Positions 1 through 12,054 of a stretch of 64,000 nucleotides of DNA are shown one piece after another. The stretch is from Diphasiastrum complanatum (taxonomy: Eukaryota; Streptophyta; Lycopodiopsida; Lycopodiales; Lycopodiaceae): NCBI GenBank assembly GCA_029204225.1, contig MU832158.1:1-64000 (forward strand). The letters are read 5' to 3'. Below the pieces are notes generated by a model. It did no database searches. It worked only from the letters and a program-made list of their open reading frames with translations, and was not told where the DNA came from. Position 1 is the stretch's first letter, and each line of letters starts with the position of its first letter. The position numbers and the translations under genes were made by a program.

Positions 1-60
1 GTGTGTGTGTGTCCCTCCTCGTAGGTAGTGGGCCGCGAGCTCTCTCTCTCTCTCTTCCCA
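1..60. repeat. Short GT and CT simple repeats
   Basis: A (GT)n run opens the window and a (CT)n run lies at about 41-54. These are simple-sequence tracts with no coding signal. Confidence 0.7.
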
Positions 61-236
61 CAGTCTCAACTAAAAAAATAGGATCAAAAATTTTGGGGCC
101 CTGATATAATGCAAAATAATATAGGGCCAAAAAGGCCATAAAATCAATAGAATGGCAATTAAGACCTAATTCAAAATTAATAAAAATAAATTCTTGGTTG
201 GTGAAGATAGTCCACCATATGGCACAAGAATTGAAT

Positions 237-240
<4 letters not shown>

Positions 241-282
<42 letters not shown>
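241..282. repeat. (GA)n microsatellite
   Basis: About 21 perfect GA dinucleotides. An open frame across it is only a repeat translation (Arg-Glu)n and is not a gene. Confidence 0.95.
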
Positions 283-286
<4 letters not shown>

Positions 287-792
287 CTCGAAGTTAAGCG
301 AATGTCGATTGAACGAATGTCTTTAGGTAGTCGAAGAGATCAACGCGCCACTCTTGGAAGTCTAATAGCAAGAACGCGATCGATCGGGTGAAGTTTTGGT
401 TTGTGAATTCTTGATCATCTTGTCATGTATGATCACTGTTGCAATGATGCGATTATATGAGGAAGTTAAGCAGTCTTTTATCAAGTTCGCAATGTATGGA
501 AAAATATGCTAGAAACCTAAATCTAGTAGCTCTTTTAAATTTAGAATGGATAATGTATTGCTAGCATAGCGCTGAAGAAAATACCACATGCTGGAAACCT
601 CTTTTGGAATCTTTTAATTTACACGTTAGCAAAAGTATGCAGAGATCAGTGCACTTGAATCTTGTAGGTCTCCCAGCCTTCCTGATTCTGACTAGGTATC
701 CCGCACTTCTGATTAGATTGTTTCTATATGTGGTTACGTACTTAAGTTCTTGCGATCGTGCAGACGGTGGTCTAACAGATCCAAAAAGAGCC

Positions 793-3147
793 ATGTCGGC
801 GGATAGTTATACTGCAGCTAAACTGGATCTTAATGCTCCTTTGATCTCAATGCGTCGACGCCATGCAGCTCCTGCGCTGCAAATTGTATCCTCTTCTGAT
901 TCCAAAGTGGGGGAGACAATACATTCTGATTTTCAAAAGGATGAAGAAGGTAGCTATCGCAAAATATCGTATGATCTTGTGGCGGAAAGGGACAAAAGTC
1001 TAGTGCAATTAGCGAAGGGCTGATGAGGGCAGTTCATTCAATATTGATCCGTCAAAGTCAGCTTCAGCCAGAGCCACAGCTTTCTCTGATCACCCAGAAA
1101 ATGATGACATTCGCTACCAACGGAAAAGCCGACAAATCTCTCTTGAGGATAAGGGGCGTGTCCATAGTCCGTCATTGTTAGATACCTTCATAGCGGCTGA
1201 AAATTCAAAACAATTTTCCTCCACATCAACTGCACAAGAAAATCCTCAATTAGATTTTCCACATTTTGAAGAGGAAAACGTTACGAAAAGCTTAGAATTG
1301 CGAACCGAAGAAGAGTGGGATGCATTGTCAGACCAGGTTGAGCAAGCATATTCGGCTCACAATGAAGCTCTTACACCGACATCCGACGGTACCTTGATAA
1401 GTGGCTCTGATGGTTTTCCACAATCCAGAAACAAGGACCACCCAGTAGCTCGTGATTTCATCATGAACCGATTTATACCAGCTGCTATGGCAATTGCAGG
1501 TCAATCACCGGCTGGTACGGCGAGTCCTGTGGATGTGCGTGTACACAATGATCACCGGCGTGTTGAAAGCATGGTACAGACGTCGATGCCATGCAGTGAT
1601 CTTTGTGGTGCTCCAAAAGTAGATCAACAGAGATGTATACTGGATGTAGGTACTATCATGCATCTGCAAGCTCCTTCCCGTTCTCCTAAGTTCAAAAGTG
1701 TGGGAGAATATTGGCATTCACAATTCAGGCTGAGCACACTGGAACACGCCTCTGGCACAATTATTATTCCAGAGGACGAACATTGCGGTTCTCAGGTTAG
1801 ACATCTCGTTTCCTGTAATGAGCAAACGAAAAATGGATTGCTATGATTTATCTTTTTTGTTGATTTACTTCCTCTATCACATGCATAATTTCAAAACTTT
1901 CGAGGCTGAAAAAGCTTTAAATAGACAACAGAAAAATCGATTGCAGGAAACCTCTAATCAGCATGAACCAGATAAACCCGAAGATTCACAAGGAATGGAT
2001 TCGGTATCTCGATTTGATAGCATTGGCTTGAACAACTCATTGTCCGAAACTACAGATGTTAAGTCGATGAGCGTTTCTGAAGGAGGCAGTTCAAGGACAT
2101 CATTTACTAACAAATATAGAAATGAAGAGTCTTTATCATGCAAAGGAAAAGGATTTTTAGGACTTCCAAACGACAGAATTCAGGAGAGATCAGCATCCAA
2201 CGATGGGTCTCACTCAGGTCCTTATGGAGCAGAAAGATTACGTACTAACAAACATTTTGAAAACAAATGGAACTCGGGCTTTCTACTTCCATCACCAGGT
2301 ACGTCGATATTACATAAGGAACCAGATAGCAACGTCAAATTGCAAGAGCCTTCATCATTGAGGGATCGTGACAAACTTCGAACAGTTTCATCATACTACA
2401 GTCCACATGATAATACTGAAATTTCTCTTGATCAACCTCAAAATAGGGATGAATTTAGAAAGAAATCCGAGCAAGGAAGCTCATGTTATGGTGGTGAAGA
2501 CAACAAGAGGCATGACCATTTTGATGAAGAGAGGACGAAAAATTTGACCTTCGAGGTTAAGAATCGGACCGAGTACGCTACCATGCATCCTTCTCTCAGA
2601 GCAATCCGGACATCGTCGAACTCCCCAGTTGATTTGTCTAACAAAAGGTTTCTACAAGAAAATATCGTAAAGGAGAAACCCCGAGCAAGCCTGCTCCATA
2701 TGCAGGCCTTACCTCCTCCCAGCTCTCCTGCTAAGTCTTGGCTGAAAAAGACTGTTCAATCCAGCATGCCTACACCAACTCCCTTTGCTCCACCAAAAGA
2801 ATTCTCGGCATTACATCCGAAAAAGGAGGTCTTACCTGCTGAACATTCGAGGTGGGAGGAAGTTGTAAAATCTCGTAACTTGCGACCTGACCACTTACGC
2901 TATTCCGAGGTAATATTCCTAACCCGCATTGCCTTATATCGAATTCATATGTTTGAACTTCGCATCCTAGTGCATAAATTAGGAGTTAGAAACAAATATA
3001 TGTCTTATTTTTATCTGCTGACTTGTTCGGATCCATTGTTTACAACATGCATGTTAAGGCCATTTGACTAGATATGTCACGAAGATTAAACTTCTATGAT
3101 GCACTAAATTGCAGGAGCGTTTGGAATATGAAAATCCATCGAATTAA
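793..3147 (+). CDS. DUF688-like plant protein (multi-exon)
   Basis: Proposed product of unknown function resembling the plant DUF688 family. The start at 793 follows a possible 5'UTR acceptor (cag at 761-763). The first residues contain KLDLNAPLISMRRR, like the family's N-terminal block. The middle holds ARDFIMNRFIPAAMAIA, and the end has LPPPSSPAKSWLKK and RWEEVVKSRNLRPDHLRYSE, all matching conserved family blocks as I know them. Exons by eye: 793 to about 1010, about 1013-1795, 1905-2909 and 3115-3147. Intron 1796-1904 and intron 2910-3114 are GT-AG, and both keep phase 0. The frame changes between about 950 and 1020 (stop TAG at 1010-1012 in the downstream frame), so a small intron or a one-base indel there is unresolved. 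The family's usual Pro-Gly-Ala-Val-Pro-Phe-x-Trp-Glu block is not visible. Family assignment is from memory of the motifs; the exact model is inference. Confidence 0.65.
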
Positions 3148-4150
3148 GTGGAGAAGTCTGTCAATTGAGCTACCACTCCTGAGGAACGCAAAATGTTATT
3201 AATTTGCATTTGAAATATACGTCTCAACTTAGTTATGATGTCACATAGGCTAGACTAGTTACCTTGTTGAATTGATCTTAAGCTTTTGGCCTTGCTGAAG
3301 AACATTTAGTCTGTAAGCAACGTCGATTATTTCTTAATCTTTGCTTCAAAAAGGAGACATGGAGGTTACAACCTGCAACATTTTTATGAGATCTGACATC
3401 AGCGAGATTTGCTGATCGATAACAACTGTGAAATAATCAATGGAGTGCATGGAATTGGATAGTCCTAATCAGTCGTAACAAACCTGAAGTTTGAGAATCC
3501 AACTTTCTAGAATAATACGTCGACATTTTGAAAATTTTCAGCATTTTGGAAAAGACCAAAGGAGCTGAGCTTAAAATCCTGCTCCGAGTTATTTTAACTT
3601 GCAAATATTGGAGCTAGTTTCATGGTTATCAACGGTCAAGTATGGTAGATGTCCAGGCAACGCCTATGTTGAACCCTATCCAATTCACTCTTTTGATGAA
3701 GAAAGCTAAAATTTGACAGCTTGCCATGAAATTTGTAGCTGACTTATTTGAAGATTACTGCAAGAAAACTTAAATTAGCTAGTGCAGCAACTTAGATTTT
3801 CTATCCATCAACATTTATCATCGTGAAGAAAGATTTGGAATTCTTGTGGTAGTCATTGGTAGATGTAAAATCCGGTGATCCGGTAATTCGTTATGGAAAG
3901 TTACTAGTGCCATTTTGTAGGTGGTATGCTAATAGACTCCACTCTGCTAATGTTAGATTGAGTTATGTCAAACTTTCGAAGTATTTGGGATCTTGGGGTA
4001 ACAATCAAGTGGAGCTGCCTTGACCACTTTGTAAAGAGGAAAAGCTCAAGAGGAAATTGGTCTCATCAGAATCAGCCCTGCACTGTTTGAATATAGGCTA
4101 CCTCAGATCATAGTTCCACACATAAAAAAGCCATCATGCAATTTCAAGTA
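3148..4150. other. Intergenic / 3' flank, nothing recognised
   Basis: AT-rich sequence downstream of the DUF688-like gene. I see no convincing coding region, RNA gene or mobile element in it. Confidence 0.5.
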
Positions 4151-4152
4151 TG

Positions 4153-4318
4153 AATTATGTCCAGGTGACTGTATGCCGTGACAATTGATTGTACGAATAT
4201 GCGATTTACAACAGCTTGAAATGATTGTCTTCAACTACCAATTATGTTCAGGTGATTGTATGCCATGACAATTGATTGTACGAATTCCAATATATGATTT
4301 ACAGCAGCTTGAAACAAT
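4153..4318. repeat. Two-copy direct repeat, ~80-bp unit
   Basis: Two imperfect tandem copies (about 4153-4225 and 4239-4314) share tgacaattgattgtacgaat and a following cagcttgaaa block. The second copy has small insertions and substitutions. Confidence 0.75.
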
Positions 4319-4667
4319 AAATATCTTCGCTTGGCACAAAATGACTGGCAGCCATTACTAGTAAGCAGTTTGCATGGACGAAACCTGGGTTTCTAGTTTC
4401 TACCCGTGCACTCTACAACTATTCTCCAAGATAGCCACAGCTGGGGCAGGGCAAGATTACCATCACCCATCCACAATCGTTTTTGGCTTATTGCTTTTCT
4501 CAAGTTTTTATTTAGTCTTTGTGTGCGTTTTGTTTATGTTTCAAAGTATGAACATGAAATATCATATGAAGTCTAATGATAGATCAGAAAGTTTAAAAAA
4601 TAACACCCAAATAAGAAGTTCATTTATCAGAAGGTGTGTGATACATTCCATAAAATGAAATGCCATT

Positions 4668-4819
4668 ATTTTGCCTTTGACAATGCTGCCTGTTTGCACA
4701 CACTACCAATATAGATCGCAAATTTGGGTCCAATTTGCCGATCTATACGGGACACCCGAATTTGCGATCTGTATATTGGTAATGTGTGTGCAAACAGTCA
4801 GCATTGTCAAAGGCAAAAT
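4668..4819. repeat. 152-bp foldback element (near-perfect hairpin)
   Basis: The left arm starting attttgcctttgacaatgct (4668) is the near-perfect reverse complement of the right arm ending at 4819. The arms are about 65 nt and differ by only a few substitutions and 1-2 nt bulges; the loop is about 20 nt. It could be a foldback/MITE-like element or a small-RNA precursor. No clear target-site duplication was seen. Confidence 0.8.
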
Positions 4820-5230
4820 GGAATCCATTAATTCCGTAGTCATAGGGAATAGTCATCTTCCAACCTACATGGTAACGATTTTGCTCCCTGCAGGTATTGC
4901 GTGGGCCCATGAATCTGTTTCATTGGTGCATGGCATAAGTGGGCACGACAGGCAGGCACGATGAATGCGAGATAAATCGTGCCCAACGTGCTTCTGTTAA
5001 TGTAGACAAAGCTGGAGTTCATGTTCCATTGTTGCAAAGGAGTAGTTGATGGATTCTGGCGTTATGCAAACTTATTTCCATACCTAAGTGATATATATTT
5101 TTGGCATTGATCTCAACTACTCTAGATCGTGCAAAGTCATTCCCCAAGTAGTAAAATCAGTTTTAACATTTTTATGAAGGAAATGGAGTAGATTCATAGA
5201 ATGTAATTTGTGGGCAAAAAAAAAATTGTG

Positions 5231-5337
5231 GCAAATTTCTTTTACATCATCTTCTAGCACTCGGAAGGTGTACACAATTTTTTACCTTTTTTTACACGCA
5301 CCTTCCGCCTAGAAGGTGAGTGTAAAAAGAAATTTGC
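5231..5337. repeat. 107-bp foldback element
   Basis: gcaaatttcttttaca at 5231 pairs with the complementary arm ending at 5337, and tcggaaggtg near 5261 pairs with caccttccg near 5299. Each arm is about 38 nt with a short AT-rich loop. It is flanked by A-rich tracts and is MITE-like. Confidence 0.7.
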
Positions 5338-5503
5338 AGCAAAAAAAGAAAAGAGATGAAAATATTAAAAACAAAGTTCAGGCCGAGGAAGGATGCCTCC
5401 TTGGGCATTCCGCCTGAGGATCCAAGGGCGTACTCCACCCTCCCCCATGAAAGCTAGAGTTGGTGCTATGTTCCCTTCCCATCCAAGGTGAAATGCCGAG
5501 ATG

Positions 5504-5508
<5 letters not shown>

Positions 5509-5569
<61 letters not shown>
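5509..5569. repeat. (AG)n microsatellite
   Basis: About 30 AG dinucleotides in a row. Confidence 0.95.
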
Positions 5570-5574
<5 letters not shown>

Positions 5575-5837
5575 TGTTTTGGCATTGAATCATGATTGCC
5601 ATGTTCCACGTTTTATGGAGATGCGGTTGAAATCAGGCATGTTAGGATTAGTTATTCTTCCAGTTGTGTGAGTTTGAGTGAGTGAAAGATCGATTTGGAA
5701 ATGTTGATTCTAAGCAGAAGCTTGTGAGTGAATAGAGTGTTTGGTTATTCCAGAATTTTGATTAACCAGTGTGTAAATTTATAGCTCTGTATCTGACAAT
5801 TGGCACAGACGAGGATCACTTGCGTTTGAATGGAGGA

Positions 5838-7111
5838 CTCCCAAATTTAATCTACCCAAATTTGATGGTAGAATGGACCCTCATCGGTTTATCCAAATCT
5901 TTGAGAATGCCTGCAAAGCTTATGGAGATTCTTCACATGAAAGCATAGCTCAACTCTTCTCTATGACCTTGCTAGGTGGCGCTCGAGATTTTTTTTTGAT
6001 CTCGACTGAGATGAACGTAATGAATGGGAAGTCTTGAAAGAAGCTTTTATAAAACAATTCAAACCTGATAGGCTATCAGATAGTCCTTTTGTGCGAATAA
6101 GACAAATCAAAATGAGAGAAAAAGAAAAAGTAAGGGATTATATCGAACGATTTAAATGTCTTTGCGGTCAATGTCAAGAAGGATTGACCGAAAGAATGTT
6201 AATCACCACGGACCCAACAACTGAAGAGGAACACCAAGTAGAAGAAGGGCCAGTGAAGATAACAGTGGAAGAAGAGCACACAACATCAACATTAACCGAA
6301 GGAAAGGTACCTGAGGTAAGTCCTACAATACAGACAACCGAGCCATTGCTAACCACTCACAAACACGCCATTATTATCGATGTTGATCAGCTTGATTACT
6401 TTGATACTAATGATGTGTTAGAAAGTTTTGATGAAGCTGTTTCTACAGAGCCTATACATATCAAGGAGAAGCTAACTCTCTCGAGCAGACCCCTCACCCA
6501 GACCATTACCGTTTCCATTCCCCTCTCTGCTACACTCACCCCTTCTGATACTGTTACCATCACCACCTCAATCTCTACCACCATCACCTTGCCATCTGAT
6601 ACACAAACCTGCTTTCCACCATATCACTACGCACCCTCTCAGTTCCCTTTGTTCAGAGATGTCAATAACCTGTCAAGGACCACGAAGCAAGCCCTTGTAA
6701 CCCGTGTTGAGATGCCTTTCCATCTACACTGGTTGCTAAGCCAGAATGAGGAGTTAACCGATCAGCTAGCCGCAAGGCTAAAGAATTGGAGACCTACCGC
6801 GGATTGAGCTTAAGATAAGAGGATACGAACTGAGGAACCGGGAACTGCAAGGAATGATCCAGCACCAGTTTCAAGATCTCTTACAACTACGAGATCAACT
6901 CAAGCAGCAAGACGCGCATGCATCAACCGAACAACACCGATTGACAGCTCAACCAAGTGAAATAATCCCAGTGAAACCAGAGGATATTACTGTAGTGCCG
7001 CCATTTGGGGAGGTCGTACAAAAGCAGAGATATGAAGCCCACAAGGCCAATACCAAGATTCAACAAGACCAATATGAAGGAAGACTGTTTGAATCTCACG
7101 AACAAATCTAG
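5838..7111 (+). pseudogene. LTR-retrotransposon gag fossil with Thr/Ser-rich and coiled-coil-like tail
   Basis: A broken capsid-type gag. The segment from about 5846 reads LPKFDGRMDPHRFIQIFENA, a block typical of plant gypsy-type gag. A one-base slip at the T-run near 5989-5998 breaks the frame. The open frame 6034-6807 then reads EAFIKQFKPDRL and VRDYIERFKCL before leaving gag homology at about residue 52. The rest is acidic, then Thr/Ser/Pro-rich, which is unusual for gag. A second frame, 6854-7111, is rich in Gln and charged residues and looks coiled-coil-like. No zinc knuckle, protease or polymerase follows. It is either a non-autonomous gag element or a chimera of gag and another coding sequence. 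Confidence 0.7.
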
Positions 7112-7812
7112 AAGATGCAGCAAGATCTACAAGAGGTCCTAGATTGAGTGAACCAGTTCTGGAGCACCACATATAAAGTACAAGCTGCATTACCTCATCC
7201 GGAGAAGAAAGAAGACAAAGACAGACACGACGGAGGTGGATCATCCAAAACCATGACCTGATTATCTCACCCTAGACTCCATTCACCTTCCATCTACCCT
7301 TTTTATCCAGATTCATCATCCACTTCTGACCATTAATATTATCTTGCATTCCATTCGCTTGATGGACTAACGAATCAATAATTTATGTATAGCCTTATGA
7401 TAGAATCAGTTTCATTAATGTTTTGAAAAGAGATGGTATGGCAATAGTTTTGGATTTCCATTGTAGGACTAACCGAAGGACGACAGCTGACAGTAAAGCC
7501 AAGTTGCAAAACAGAAGGACCAGTCCAATAGTCGAAGGATCTGGCTGAAGATGTAAGATTGACGTTGTAGAGGGACCTACAACAAGACTAGGAGAGGGCA
7601 ATGTTGGTAGATTCTCTACCAATACCAGGGTTGACTAACTGTCGGTTGATCTAAGTTTTTTTGTTATTATTAAAAGTAACTAGACTTGTAACTTAATGAC
7701 CCAACCATGGCATCTTGTTGTGTAAGACCATGAGTTGAGGAAAAATTAGTTAGTTACCTGAGAGATATCCAAATGTGACATGTTAGTGGGGAGTTGAGAA
7801 AACCACATTCAG
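7112..7812. other. Non-coding spacer
   Basis: No supported gene. Probably the 3' part of the preceding element and unidentified repeat sequence. Confidence 0.4.
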
Positions 7813-9459
7813 TTATGCTTGGTTGTTGAAAGCCACATCCAAGAAACTGAATGGCAGACAAAAAAAGCCAAAAAGAATATAGAAAAGAAAACCCGATGAA
7901 GAGAAGGGGGCCTCTGTTGAGATAAATATTAGAGTCAACAGAGTTAGGAATGAAGTCTGCTGCAACAAGAATCTATTGATTCTATCAAACCAGGCCCTTG
8001 GAGCTTGCTTTGGCTCGCAGAGAGCTCTTTGCAGCTTACATACCTTATGTTCTTGGCCTTGAAGGATGTAACCTGCAAGTTGATAGATGTAGATGTCTTC
8101 TTGTATGTATCCATTTAGAAAAGCTGTATGAACATCCATATGGTGAACATCCTCAGTGTAGTCAATCCCATAGGTTTGTTCATATCCTTTGATGACTAGT
8201 CGAGCTTTTCATTTGGCTATTGAACCATCTGGATTGGGCTTCAACTTGAAGATCCACTTAATGTTGATGATCTTTGCATCAGGAGGATCTGTGACAAGAT
8301 GCCAAGTCTTGTTCTTCATCAATGAATTGTACTCAGCATGCATGGCAGAATGCCAATTGTCAACATTTGAACTCGACGATGCTTCTGCTACTGCGGTAGG
8401 TTCATCGGTACTGATAAATGTCTGAGGGATATAACGATCAGGCTCTTGTCGATGTCGAGCAGATCTTCAAACAAAAGGCGGTTGCTAAGATGACGATTCT
8501 CCTTGCTGTGCGACATGGGTTCTTCGATGTTTGTCGGAACAGTCACAGGTCGAGGCCTGTCAATGGTGATGGGAGTCGTTGAAACCAACTCTTGCTTGAA
8601 GTCGTAAAATATTTCTTCAAGTTGTATCTGACTGAGATACGACTCGACTCGACATCGTGGATTTGATAGGCTGTGTGTGATGTCGAGTATCCAATGAATA
8701 TACTCCTACAGCTAACAGGGTACACCGAAACACTTGAAGGTTTCTTAGACTTGGTTTGTAGCCATAGAAGGCTTCAAAGGGAGTTTTTGAGTTGACTGCC
8801 TTGGTGTTTGAATACTTCTGCAGATAGCAAGCTGTTGAAATAGCTTCAACCCAAAAATTCTTGGGGAGCTGAGCATTTGACATCATTGATCGTGCTGCAT
8901 TAAATAATATTCGATTCTTCCTCTCTGTTGTTCGGTTCTTCCTCTCTGCTACTCCATTCTACTGTGGTGTGTAGCTGGTGGTGAACTGATGATGAATGCC
9001 GCATGATGCTAGGTAGTTGGACATTTTGTCTGACAGGAACTCTCCACCACTTTCTGTACGCAGGGTCTACTGTGTCTCAACAAACTGTTTGAATTTTTTG
9101 AAACAGTTGAATGCCTCAGACTTGTTCTTAATGAACATAATACTGGTCAATCTTGAATAGTCATCAATAAAAGTGAGAAAATATTGTGCTGACCCTAGTG
9201 ATGGAACACTCATAGGGCCGCACAAATCACAATGTATCAATCCTAAAATGGACTTAGCTCTAGTGGCTTGTCCCTTTGGGAATCTTGATCTAGGTTGTTT
9301 GCCTAGTAGGCACATCTCACAGACATGTCGAGTTTTAGTGGAGGCATCATTAATGTTTAGATCTTTTACCATGCTATTATGATGCATATACAAGATTGAT
9401 CTCATGTTTAGGTGTCCTAATCTTTGATTCCATAATTGGGCATTTGAAGTACTTACCAT
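7813..9459 (-). pseudogene. Ty1/copia pol fossil (integrase to RT)
   Basis: Read on the - strand: 9459-9067 has the gag-pre-integrase block LWNQRLGHLNM, a zinc-type HVCEMCLLGK segment and the integrase core HCDLCGP with TFIDDYSRL. 8886-8617 gives the integrase C-terminal part (PKNFWVEAISTACYL, KTPFEAFYGYKPS). 8139-7813 gives RT pieces (MDVHTAFLNGYIQEDIYI, QAPRAWFDRI). Several frameshifts and stops lie between these, and the RT catalytic YVDD block and RNase H are absent, so it is a dead 3'-truncated fragment. Confidence 0.85.
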
Positions 9460-9546
9460 CCATCTTTGCAGTCAACTGAACACTCCATTTCCAATAAAAG
9501 AGCACTTCTGCGGGAATCATTGACAATGTAGGAGTGGATCCAAGCA

Positions 9547-10247
9547 ATGGATCTTGAGTATCAAGCCCTTATGGTTATGGATCTGTTTTTGCGCTTATTG
9601 AGGACTCAAGTAAGGTCAAAAGAGCATCAAGGAAGTGTTGTTCAAGTCTACTTTACTTGTTCTATCTCATGTTTGAGCATTTTCATATGGATGTGTGCAA
9701 ATTGTCAAGATATGGTAAAACTAGCTACATTGGTGAGCATTGTTTTGATGTTGGATTTGTACTAGAATTTTTGGCTGGTTTTTCTAATGGAAATGAAGCT
9801 ATTGGAGGTTCATTATGTCACTCATTCATGGCCAAGTCATCAAGTGATGATGGCATCTTATGGCAAGATGGAGATGGAGGCTCATTCATGGAGTGTCATG
9901 GTGAATACATGGCAACAAAGGACAAAGAAGGAGGAAATAAACAAGCAAATGTTTATCACTCACATTTATTGTTTGTTTGCTGTATTTTTTCAGAGAGTTC
10001 AGAGTTGGAAGCATAGAAGAATCATCTCATTTACATTCTATGTGATTCTTCATTGCTCATGATATTGCAACATTTTGTGAGGGAGCAAGTCATTGCAAAG
10101 GAGGTGGAGCTTCAACATGTGTCTTCAAGGGAATATGTAACTGATATCTTCACCAAAGCATTGGGAAAAGACTTGTTCCTGAAGCATAGGACATCACTTG
10201 GAGTGTTATCAAAGTCCATGCTAAAACTAGTTGAAGAGGGAGTGTGA
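9547..10247 (+). pseudogene. Copia remnant: acquired segment joined to RNase H tail
   Basis: The end (10068-10247) reads HFVREQVIAKEVELQHV and DIFTKALGKDLF, the RNase H C-terminus of a copia element ending LVEEGV just before an LTR. Ahead of it, 9560-10016 matches a segment also present at 17813-18025 and 18600-18963 on the other strand (for example HMDVCKLSRYG, QDGDGGSFME). This segment occupies the place of RT and most of RNase H and is not a recognised pol domain. It probably marks an internally rearranged subfamily. Confidence 0.7.
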
Positions 10248-10891
10248 AAGATTCAACTAGTTTGATCATATTTGCTATATTTCCATATTTGGCATATTGA
10301 GGCCGAATTTGTTTTCAGACTTAGAGATTGACTTTTCAAAGTTCATTAGTCTAAATGTCATCTGAATAAACACTTTTTGAAAGTGTGGGAAAGTTAGAAG
10401 GCGAGTTTGAGTAGATTCAAATTTGAATGTTGGGTGCTTTGAATCTAGACCCAAAAATAGTAGGGTTAGCATTTTGGAGGAAAGACAAGTGGCCAAATAG
10501 GGTTTTGACCTGTAATAAGAGGATGTCACTCATGGAGAGAGTGATCTTCTCTCTTCTCTATCTCATGTCATGCTTATACATGGTTCTCTTGGGTTCTACT
10601 ATCCATTGGTGCACTATACTTGTGATTGCATGCAATTTTATGTGTAGAATGATCTATATTTGTTATTTTCGGATTCACACGTGTGAAATACAGTATCTTG
10701 CTGGTCTTGTACGGACAACAATAGTACTTTATCATTTCATTCAAGTTTGATCAAGTTTTATTAGTGTTTGCATCTCATTTTGTGTGGAGATGCTGATTTT
10801 TCTACATTGGTGGGATTGGTAGTGTATTTCTCTTTCTCACCAGAGATCTTTCAAGCTGATTGGATCTTAATGATCTAAAAACTTTCGCACA
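10243..10891 (+). mobile_element. Copia LTR (3' LTR, family A), 649 bp
   Basis: Begins TGTGAAAGATTCAACTAG directly after the polypurine tract gaagagggag and the RNase H stop, and ends near gcaca at 10891. It matches the LTRs at 13690-14178, 16744-17455 and 18029-18374. It contains the palindrome TTCACACGTGTGAA at 10674-10687. Confidence 0.8.
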
Positions 10892-11400
10892 TAGTTTGAG
10901 GGAAGGTGCTCGGGCCTCCTCTTGCCTTCTTTTCATCGTTTTTCAATTGTGGCATGCTTTTTTATCGCTTATTGCTTAATTAGCCATAATTTATATTTTT
11001 CATTTCACTTTGGGAGTTAGAATCAGTTTAACGGTTTAATAGTTGGGAAGCCTTAGCAAGCCTGGTTTAGATTAGAAACCTTTGCTAGTTGGGTAAGCCT
11101 TAGAAAGGTTTATTTTATTAACAGTTCTTGGCTAGTTGGGTAAGCCTTAGCCGAACCTTAGTTTAGTATTTCGGGCACCAGTTGAGAAGCCTTGGTGCTC
11201 CCTTTGTTTATGTTCTTTATTTTAGTTGTAAGCTTGTAGAACGTAAAAGGTGGACGACCGGTCTACCACTATAGTGACAACCCGAACCCTTCATTAGACC
11301 TAGCCATCGTAGTGAAGTAGAAATACTTACAACATTGGCGTCGTTGCCACTTTTTAAGATTTTGTACTTATTTTTCTTGTTTTTTTTTTTGCATTTGTAA
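10892..11400 (+). mobile_element. Leader/LTR-like region of a gypsy-type element, with short repeats
   Basis: Four or so copies of gttgggtaagcctta-like blocks lie at 11040-11190. Near 11335 is ttggcgtcgttgccac, like the TTGGCGCCGTTGCC sequence that precedes gag in many plant Ty3/gypsy elements. The exact LTR ends are not resolved. Confidence 0.5.
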
Positions 11401-12054
11401 CGTGCTTGTGTATGCTTGACTGATTTTTTTTTCACACTCCAGCACAAGACTTCTCTTCAGGTCCTAAACGAGCTGCCGAGCAACCCATCAAGCTGGAGGG
11501 AAGCAACAAATTTGTCAACTTGGGCATTTTCTCTGAAAGAAGTGACCCAAGTGATTTCTTTTCAACCAATCAGGTATATCAAATTCGCCGAGCTGTCTGC
11601 AGCCATAACAGACTTTGATCTTTCATCCTATCACCTCCACAAATTCTGACCTTGTCCAGATTTTCTGAAAACACCTTGTTTTACTGTCAAAATCCACTGT
11701 TTTTCAACCAAATTTTTGTCTTAAAATTTGTTGACTTTACTGAGGCTAGATCTATGCAAGATCAGACCTTTGGAAGCTCTACGAATTCCATCTTTTACTA
11801 CAAATTCTATCATTTAAAAACATTCCAAAAAAGCTACAAAAAATAGTATTTTTTCTATAAGAATTCGCGAGTGCTATATTCTGATTCATCAGCCTGTCCA
11901 CGATTTCCAATTCTATCTACGAATCCTGTTACACCAGAAAAGTATAGTTTTTTGTCCAAATTTTCTATTATGCAAGAAGACTATTATTTTGATCTTTTTT
12001 AGCCAAGTACAATATTGTACTGATCAAATGTACTGTTGTTCCTCATTTTGCATC

